64,000 nt of DNA, taken from the NCBI RefSeq assembly GCF_019578655.1, contig NC_063260.1:27118888-27182887 (forward strand), written 5' to 3'. A model generated the notes under the pieces. That model was given only the letters and a program-made list of their open reading frames with translations, did not search any database and was not told the DNA's origin. A program made the translations under genes and the position numbers. Source of the stretch: Ricinus communis (lineage: Eukaryota; Streptophyta; Magnoliopsida; Malpighiales; Euphorbiaceae). Positions 55,501 to 64,000 of this stretch are shown here, one piece after another; within the stretch, counting starts at the first letter, position 1; each line of letters starts with the position of its first letter.

Positions 55501-56912
55501 CATGCAATCGATATATACTCTGAGAAACAGCAAAGCTATTTAGATGTATAATGCTGATAATGCCCATTACCATCAATAACAACCATTATAATATTATGAT
55601 TAGCCACAAATAATTTTGATGGTTGAAATAATATTTTCTAAGGTGATAAGAATCATTATTTTTCCATGTTGATTAAAAATAGACCATGTGTCCAATGTCA
55701 CACGAGCAACAAAGAGAAAAAGGTTACTGTCATTTGATACCAACTTGATTTCAGAAGGCAATTTATGATCTTCAACACTCAGAAGGAGCTTAACGTCAAG
55801 AGAATTTGAGAAATTTAACAACCAATACTTGCGGAACTGAGATGTGGCCAATATATAAGCCCTGCGTAATATCAGGTCGATTTCTCTAAGAAGTGGACTT
55901 ACCTAATAATTATTACCAGAAGACCTGGTGAAGTCCTAAACCATTTAAATGTAGAACTCGTCCTTGCAAGTGATAGTGGCTTCTATGAACAATTTATAAA
56001 AATCTATTAGCACTAATCATGCAAGACGCAGTTGGAACCCAATTTTCTACAGGTGTTAATTGATTAAAATATATCAAAGGCATTAGAGATGCAGGAGGTG
56101 TTTTCTAAGATTTCTCCACCATTAATCTCCAAACGAACCTTTCCAGCTACTGCATTACTCAATTCACTACTAAGTGACCTTCTTTTCGGAAACCACGAGC
56201 CTAGAGTTTACAAGACCCCTTGAAAAGCCCCGGGAAGCCTATAAACTTTGTAACAACGTATAACTTCGCCTTCTAAATATAAATTAAACAAATTCTTCAT
56301 GTTGAGGAATGCAACCAGTGAGACCTGCGAATATCATTCCTGTCCAGACCAAAAATTAATCTACCAAATTTGCTAGTAAAGAGCTAATAGATCAATAAAC
56401 TCATCATTTCTCTAATTCTAGTAATAGATTCTAACAGCATGCAAATCAATCCATTCATCCTGGTAACAAGATCACAGGTGTAGCCCCAACAGCCCATCAA
56501 TAACTTAATTCTACACACATAAAGGTGAAACTCACAATTTTCCACATGGCTTCCAAGAAAAAGAGCTTAAATCCATGAGCTAAAACCAAAATCTTTTTAC
56601 TTAATATTCTGCAAATGATTTTGTGAGAGAGCATCCAAAATTATCCATCCCATACAGGGAACAATAGCAGCAAAGAGTACTAAAATAAAAGTTAAAGCTT
56701 TTAAATCTTTACTAACAGGAAGTGCAAATCTGACAAGATGATCACTCCCAAGGCAAGATCTTGAGCATTTCACAATGGGGAGAAAGATGTGAAGGTAAGA
56801 AACATTACCTGTTGACAACAAGAACACCCAAGAAGAAGCTAGCAATGCAGAAGATAGAAACCCATCTGGTAGAGACTCCATTAGTGGGTTTTTGAGGTCT
56901 GCTCAAACCCAT
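52503..56912 (-). CDS. Beta-1,3-galactosyltransferase, GT31 (B3GALT type)
   Basis: Eleven exons on the minus strand give 403 residues: 56912-56809, 55039-54937, 54852-54791, 54646-54435, 54354-54291, 54204-54132, 53713-53593, 53501-53414, 53316-53191, 53114-53005, 52651-52503. It is a type II membrane protein: a short cytosolic N-terminus, a transmembrane helix (about residues 16-34), a DUF4094-like stem, then the galactosyltransferase domain. The metal-binding DDD is at 239-241 within KVDDD. A cysteine-rich end contains CSGICKS. It should add galactose to glycoproteins in the Golgi, for example arabinogalactan-protein side chains. Intron 2 (54936-54853) starts with GC instead of GT (AAG|GCAAGT), a known minor donor. 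Intron 1 is 1769 bases long. The family resembles Arabidopsis B3GALT1-8. Confidence 0.93.
54853..54936 (-). other. GC-AG intron 2 of the galactosyltransferase gene
   Basis: The junction reads AAG|GCAAGTC on the minus strand, and the acceptor TATAG is at 54853-54854. GC is the only donor that keeps the frame, since the nearest GT (four bases further) would shift it. The flanking codons match a lysine-glutamate boundary in the mature protein. Confidence 0.85.
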
Positions 56913-59900
56913 TAATTTGAAACAAAAGAGCTTCAGCTATAAGAAAGCTTCCTTCTTGCAGGAAAACTTTTTTGGTGCTACAATGAGAAAACAAAAGACC
57001 CCATTGCGCTTTAGAGAAAGAAAAGAACGAAAAAATAAAAGCCAGTAGCTGATCGTTGTCTAAATAGGAAAGGAAGGATGGGAAAATGAAAATAATGTTG
57101 CTTTTCTTGCAGCTTTAAGCTTTTTAAATCCAATAAATCATCACAAGGAGAATAGGCAGGCTGTAATTATGTTTGCTTTCATTGTTTTGTCACAGAAAAA
57201 AGGAAAAACAAAAAAATAATGCAGTGACAGAGGTCACGACAGCTTATTAAGTACCAATAATGCCCCTATGTACTTCTTGCAATGGCCATTGTCTTATATG
57301 CCTGCCTCCTGATCCCTCTGCTTCTTACTTGTTCTGTTTTTTCAATTTGATTTCTTTTGGACCACTTCCCTTTTGAAAAGCAAAAATTCAAATTAAAGAA
57401 CAATTGCTTTGTTCCTCTTTTGCAAATACATTTAAATACCTCTTCTGTCCAAAAAATAAATCCATTTCTTCCTATCTTAAAATGAAACTACTAGTAATTC
57501 ATGTCGGTTTAAGCTTTTTTTATTAACATCTTTTATAACTGGCCATCTACGTTTAAATTATCATTAAAAGTTGAAATGATGACGAAAATTAAAAGGTTTA
57601 AGTAGAAATGCTTGATGATAATAATAATTATTAGTGAAATATTAAAATATTTATATTTTATTCAGACCAAAAAGATGTTTTTAATTACTATCATGCTAAT
57701 GATTATATATCCTGTAAACCAAAAGAAATAGTTATTATATTCCAGTGGATTCCTATAATTAAGAAAAGTAATTAAATAGTTGGGTTATAGAGCAGAAAAT
57801 GATATTGCAATTTTAGAGACATCTATCTGCTATAAAATTAACAAAATACTGGTAAGTGATAATTAGTTGATAATGGATAAAGAGAATGTCACGTTTTGAT
57901 AACTCAGCTTATGTGTGTTTTTGAGTTGAGTTGCAGTTAGGTGGTGCTTTGCTAACTTCAATCATCCTCCCCAATTACTAAAACATATGCTTCCATGTAC
58001 ATATTTAAACTGATTAAATCATTGGTTATTATATTAAGCTATCTAAAATTAATTAATTAATTAATTTTCTTTGGCTAACCCATCACGCAGCTTCAAGACT
58101 GTCTGTATATATGTCCCAATTTTAGGGGCTCAATGACTTTTATACATTAACTGTACAAGATAACATTATTATATTCGAGGCTAACTTGTTAAGTGTATAG
58201 AAGTTATAAATAGATAGTATATAGTATTACAATTGTCTAACAAATTGGTGTTGAGTATGTAACAAGTTAAAATACTTACGTATGAAATGACAGTTTCTTT
58301 GGTGTATTAATATTTGTTTGCTGAAACACTACTTTCAATATGGATACTCATAAATAAATACAATAATAACAATACGTGACAGCTTTGAAACTTATCTATC
58401 TCTTTGAAGGAATACTCAGAAAAGGAAAAAAAGAAAAAGAAAATGAGTTTGGATTTGAAATTTTCATAAAATTAATTTCATTTAAATATAGGTAGGAGAA
58501 CCCAAAAGGAAGGACGAAATTGTTTTCTTTGGGTTCTAGGCAAAAAGAAAAGGGCTTGTTAGAGAGAGAGATTTGGTCCATAGAAAAAGGGCAGTGGGGG
58601 TCGTAGATGTCAAAAAAAATTCAAAATTTTGAAGGAGAAGTTGGAGGGTAAAATGGTCCAAAGAGAGGACAGGATCAGGATGTGCAGTCCACTATTGTGA
58701 AAAAGGAGGGACGGTGTAGAGTATAATATTACACGACATGACCAAAAGAGGATGTGATGAAATGCAGCACTACCACAGACCACTCTTTCATTTTTCCCTT
58801 CTCACCCTTTCTGCTTCTCTTCTTCTGCCTTTTAATTTCATATTCCTATTTTGTCTTTCCATTTTCTTTTGATGCCCCCATACTCCAACCCGAATTACTT
58901 TCGTCCTAAAATGGGCCCCGACCTGTTGTTAGCCTTTTCTGAAAAGAAAGTCGCGAAATATCTATTCAAAATAATTGTTTTCAAATATTTACTTTATCAC
59001 TTTTTCTTTCTCATATTTTAGTATTTATATTATTATATAATTTAATAAGATGTACTTAACCTTAACTGGTTGGGTACAGCATAAGGTTCATCATTTTTTA
59101 TATGATCTTTATTGTAAGATTTAATGTGTTTAAAATAAAATTATGTCTTATATATAAGTAAACATTTATATTTAGCTTATTTATAATAATTAAATTTTCA
59201 TTAAAATTTGACATTCTTATAATATATCGATTTAAATTTTATTAATTTTATGCTAGACCTATACATTAACACAAAATTTTAAATTATTAGTTTCAATACG
59301 TACAATCTATCTAAACTAACAAGCCATCGGAAGCTTAACCCGATGCTAAATATTTATTTCAATTTTATTTAAATGCCACTACAAATATAATGTAATAATA
59401 ATATGGTTTATTTCAAAGAAGACCTTAAAAAATAATATTTTAGAACTATATCGACATTATTTTTTACTGATATTTTAGATGGATATTCATAGCAGTAGTG
59501 TTAGTTATATTCATGTTTGGAGCGGTTTTAAAAATTAAGAAAAATATAAATTCTAATTTTTTAAATAATATAAATTGATTGTGAAATGATAGTCCATATG
59601 TCGAATATATAAGTGATCTAGATATATATATATTGATAAGTTCTCAACTCATGTCAAGATAAATAATGTATAAAATTTTGAGATAGAGTATTCCTCTCAT
59701 TTATAACTTAAAGGAAAAGTCTCAGGATCCAAAACCTCAATGAAGAACTTAGTTTTATAAGACAGGTATAGGCCGGGTCGCAGGCCGGGCATACCATGCC
59801 CGCTCACCCATAGCCACATGCCCGAGAGATATATGAATTTTCTTTCTCCCCCTTGAGCCTCTCCTGCTTGGAATATGATGTCAATTATTATACGAGTAGA

Positions 59901-60624
59901 CCTAAAAATACCAATTATTTTGATGGACTAGGCCATGGGCTCGAGTTAGTTGAGCTTGAAGTTGGTTCCATGCTATTTGTTGTTTGGTATGGAGGAAGGC
60001 TACGTACGCCTGACGCCTGTCTGTCTCTCTCTAAAGTCAACTTCAGGTTATGCTCACTGTTGTTATTTCCTTATTTGGGTTTGCTTTTTATTTCATACAA
60101 CCTTTTCCATTCATGTCAATTGTCTGTTTCTTGAGTATTACATTTGTTTCATGAAGTTTGTCCCTTTCCGCATTCACCATTTTCTTACAGCGTTGATAGT
60201 AGCCGAGAGACACTACGTTATATTAATATCCGCTCATAAGTCATTTAACAATGGTGAACAACACTTGTAGCTGCGGTCCCCTGTCTGTTTTAACATTGAT
60301 TTAGTTTCTTAGCTTTCATTTCAGTCACCTCTTTTATGTCACTACAAATTAACAAGCCCTTGTCTTTTCTTCTCCTATAATTGTTGACATCGTTATCTTT
60401 GTTTGTCCTCAATTATTAGTCTCACTTGATGATGAAGCTTATTCTGCTAATTTAATAATACTACGATACGAATTAATTTGGCTTATTCTCAAAGTATTAT
60501 AAATATTCATTATTCCCTTTTGGATGCTGTTCGCGCTTAATTATTGCCTTCCCTTTACTATTACTCTGATTCTATGTTTATCAAGATTTGGCCTCAAAAG
60601 TTTTTGTGGTTTTTTCTTTATCAG
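56913..60624. other. Divergent intergenic region between the galactosyltransferase and ankyrin genes
   Basis: It contains the galactosyltransferase promoter (from 56913 up to about 57300) and the ankyrin promoter. The segment about 59860-60046 could be a leader exon, with a GT donor after CTTCAG at 60047 and an acceptor at 60623-60624. A GC-rich hairpin sits at 59764-59830. No other gene is supported. Confidence 0.5.
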
Positions 60625-60638
60625 AATTTATTTAGTCA

Positions 60639-63600
60639 ATGGTTGCAACGGCGGCAAGGTACAGTTATCTCGGCCGGAGAGATAGGGAGGAGCTAGCAAC
60701 TCCATCCCAAAGACTCATAGAGGCTTCTCTGATTGGAGATGTAGAATGTGTGACAGAGAGTTTAAAGTTAGAAACAGTAGATGTTAATTGCATAGGGACG
60801 GTGAGCTTGAGAGTGAAGTGCATTGAGACTGTAATGAGGGAAGAAGAGGCTGATGAGCTTGAGATCGAATACAGAGATTTTGTGACTGATGTCACTCCGC
60901 TTTTTGCGGCTGCTCATTCAGGTCACGTTGACATTGCCAGGAGACTGCTGGTATGGATTCTGTTCCATTTGTTATTGTGAAGTATGTCGTTGTCTATACA
61001 CCTAACCTTCCATAGACAATTAAGCTAAGTGTCTGATCATTGCCCAATCTTCAATATACTGCGGGTACGTGTTAATTAACACTTGTTTGTTGGGTGTATA
61101 CACCCTGTGCACCCGTTACTGTGATCATGTCGCATTATTTACTATTGTTGCCAAGTAAATCAAATTATTGGCATATTGGAGTTGTAGTTAACTTGGAACT
61201 TTCCTAATACCCTTTTCTTGTATGTTATTTAGTTTTGTGTTTCTTAGCACTGGGTCTTATTACGAATGAATTCAATTGCAATGGACTGATTTTTTTTTTT
61301 TTGTTGTTTAGCCATTCAACATATGACACTTTGCTTGTTTTTTTGTTTCTGTTGCATTATGATTTAGCCTCTCATAGCTGTTATCTACCAGCTTCCTCAT
61401 CCAATTAATTGTACAAATTTCAATTACTAAATGCATGACTTTGTATATCTAGCTTAATGTCATAATTTGCCAGCCTGCACTATCACTAAATAGTTTAGGT
61501 TGCCTCTAATGAGATATATGATCAATTACTAATGTCAGTCACTGTATTCTTCCAAGTTTACAGTCTGCCGGAGCTGATGTAAACCAGGAGTTGTTTCGGG
61601 GCTTTGCAGCCACAGCTGCTGCTCGTGAAGGCCATTGTACCCTTCTCGACATGCTTCTCAAGGCGGGCACATCTCAATCAGCTTGTGAAGATGCTTTACT
61701 TGAGGCTTGCCTCTGTGGGCGGGCTAAAACTGCTGAGCTGTTGATACAGTCAGATATGATTGGACCTGATGTGGTGAAACATGCACTGATATCTGCTAGC
61801 TGCAGAGGATTTGTTGATGTTGCAACAACCTTAATCAAGGTGACAGGGTATTGCTGTTGATCTAATTTTTCAAGTGGAAATATCTGACTATATGACATCA
61901 CAATTAGCTTTTTCTTTCACAGAATGGAGCAGACATAAATTGCACACATAGAGTTCTCTTGCGCTCGTTCAAGCCTGCATTGCATGCTAATGTTAGCTGC
62001 ACAGCTTTGGTGGCTGCTGTTGTAAGCCGGCAAGTTTCGATGGTTAAGTATTTGTTGGAGGTAAATCCATACACTTCATAGTTGATACAGTTCTTGTCCC
62101 TGGCTGCTTTGAAGTATAGTAGCGATGTACAAGGCATTGTACTTTCACATTTGCCTTCTTACTTATCACCTCTAGTTTTCAAATGTTTTAAGGAAAAAAC
62201 TTGTCCTATTTACGGCTGTGGTTCTGGTTTTTAAGCATCAAGCTTATGCATATATATTTAGGCAGGTGCAAGAACAAATTGCCTTGCTAGGCTGGGAGCT
62301 TGGTCATGGGACGTCTTCTCAGGTGAAGAGTTGAGGGTTGGTGCATGCTTAGGAGAGCCATATGATGGAGTTTGGTGTGCAGTTGAGTATTATGAAGCAA
62401 GTGGCCAAATCTTAAACTGTTTGCTTCAGCACCAAATTTCTTGTCTAGAACATCAAGAACAAGGCAGAACCCTTCTTTGCCACGCAATCCTTTGTCAGAA
62501 TCCTGATGCTGTCGCTGTGCTCCTTACTGCTGGCGCTGATGTTGAGTTCCGGATAAGGACCAAAAGAGGTCATGAATCTCGCCCTCTTCATTTAGCTGCT
62601 AGAGTGGGATGTCTTCCCATCTTAAAACAGTTAATCTTGCATGGTTGCCAAGTCAATTCAAGGACAGAAACTGGTGACACAGCCCTGATGTTGGCTGCTA
62701 AAGCTGATCACCCCGATTGCTTTCTTGAACTTATTATTTCAGGTGCTGATTTGGGTCTATTAAATAATAGCGGAGACACTGCAATACAATTGGCAAAAAG
62801 AAGTGCATTTGGATCATCTTTGGCCAATCTTTTCTGGCAGGTTATTATAACTGGAAGAAGGGTCTGCTCCACCAATCTCGAGGTGTTCTCTTTGCTGCAC
62901 TTTGTTGCTGGACTTGGAAACACAGAGCTTTTGCAGTTGATCCTCCAGTATTTGAAAGAAGATATAAATAAGCATGATGGTTTAGGTTTGACACCCACTA
63001 TGGTTTCTGTAAGAGCTGGCCATACTGAGGCCTTCAGATTCCTGATTGATGCTGGAGCTGACATGAGTATGAAGAGCAGAGATGGACAGGGAGTGGTTAC
63101 TATGTTGCAGCATCATGCCTATGCTGGTCTTAGGACTCGGTTTGAAGAGATTTTGCTTGATGCTGTGCTTGGTCGTAGATTGACTGGTCACTCTGAGTTC
63201 GGAGCTCTGCACTTTGCAGCAAGGAGTGGCAACTTGCCTGCCATGGTTCAACTTCTGGATATGGGGTTCCCCATAAATTATGTGGATGACAGTGGGCTTT
63301 CACCTCTTATGGTTGCAGCCAAGGAAGGCCATGCAGACGCCTGCAAGCTCTTGCTGCAACGAGGTGCTGATTGTGGGATTGCCAATTTTACAGGAGAGAC
63401 AGCATTATCTTTTGCTGGCAAAAGCAATAAATGTAAGGCTGCAGAAAGGGTGATATTTGATCATCTAGCTCGTTCTCATGTGCTGTCAGGGGAGGATCTG
63501 TGGAAGCACACCCGTGAGGGGAGAGGATCACCACACAGAAAAGTAGTTCAGATGCTCAAATCTGGCACGATAACATGGGGAAAGTCAAGTCGAAGAAACG

Positions 63601-63806
63601 TGGTGTGCAAAGCAGTGGCAGGGCCAAGTGAGAACTTTCTAAAGAATAGAAAAAAGGATATTGAGGACAGAAACAGGATCGTTTTTAGGGTGATAACTGA
63701 GACACATAGGGAAGTTCACTTTGAGGCAAGCTCTGCTGCAAATTTGGAACTTTGGGTTCATGGTATTAACCTCATCATAAGTGAAGTTACTTCGGGTGTT
63801 AGGTGA
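60639..63806 (+). CDS. Ankyrin-repeat protein with C-terminal PH-like segment
   Basis: Four exons give 756 residues: 60639-60950, 61564-61839, 61923-62060, 62262-63806. Junctions are GT-AG and all phase 0. Ankyrin repeats start near residue 85 (TPLFAAAHSGHVDIARRLL) and run through most of the protein to about residue 640, including LHLAARVG and LHFAARSGNLPAMVQLL. The last ~70 residues (IVFRVITETHREVHFEASS...LWVHGINL) resemble the end of a pleckstrin-homology fold. No transmembrane segment or E3 RING is seen. Ankyrin repeats bind protein partners, so this is probably a scaffold. Target and pathway are unknown. The start methionine lies 14 bases after a likely leader acceptor. Confidence 0.9.
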
Positions 63807-63833
63807 CCAGAACTTGTTAAACAAGAGTAAAGT

Positions 63834-63876
63834 ATGAAGTATAAATGTGAATATAGCAATGAAGTATAAATGTGAA
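63834..63876 (+). repeat. 18-base repeat in the ankyrin gene 3' flank
   Basis: ATGAAGTATAAATGTGAA occurs twice (63834-63851 and 63859-63876) just after the stop codon at 63806, in the probable 3' untranslated region. Confidence 0.8.
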
Positions 63877-64000
63877 CACTATAACCAGGTTTACTAAATT
63901 TTCGTTTTCTATGTTTGTGAACAGAAGCCTGTATGGTATCTTATGATTTCTGTTCTTTAAAGTTGACTATAAATTAATAGTTGTCAATTAGATGCAAAAG

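Overview
This is a nuclear genome window from a eudicot plant. The evidence is long AT-rich intergenic stretches, genes split by short GT-AG introns, and plant-specific families (granule-bound starch synthase with a plastid transit peptide, GPI-type GH17 beta-1,3-glucanase, plant GT31 galactosyltransferase). A decayed endogenous pararetrovirus lies at the left end. I cannot name the species. The starch synthase looks eudicot, and Malpighiales is only a guess.

Layout. Positions 295-6510 hold a decayed caulimovirid (minus strand). It runs RT-RNase H, then an unidentified ORF, a promoter, poly(A) signals and a tRNA-Met primer site, then movement protein, coat-protein region and zinc knuckle. This is a junction of a circular genome and not one linear unit. 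Positions 6.5-10.3 kb are AT-rich and hold a CGGT-rich element that may be a non-autonomous DNA transposon. Eight intron-exon models and one intronless gene follow: PHD-finger protein (+, 10962-17040), ubiquitin-specific protease of the UBP8/9/10 group (+, 19033-25507), GPI-anchored beta-1,3-glucanase (-, 26540-28053), granule-bound starch synthase I (-, 30205-33348), a 77-residue protein (-, 38025-38507), a 79-residue protein (+, 42849-43088), a membrane START-domain protein (-, 45489-47664), a beta-1,3-galactosyltransferase (-, 52503-56912) and an ankyrin-repeat protein (+, 60639-63806). I traced every splice junction by eye and each spliced model closes in frame.

The genes are ordinary single genes, not an operon or a metabolic cluster. 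The links that can be seen are limited: the two small proteins at 38.0 and 42.8 kb share a C-terminal motif although they lie on opposite strands, and the glucanase and galactosyltransferase both act on cell-wall or secretory-pathway glycans. The most interesting observations are that pair of motif-sharing microproteins, the pararetroviral junction with an intact-looking control region and an unidentified ORF, the separate exon that carries the GPI tail of the glucanase, a GC-AG intron in the galactosyltransferase, and a tandem repeat of about 0.5 kb at 34.5-35.5 kb. No CRISPR array, rRNA or convincing tRNA gene was seen.
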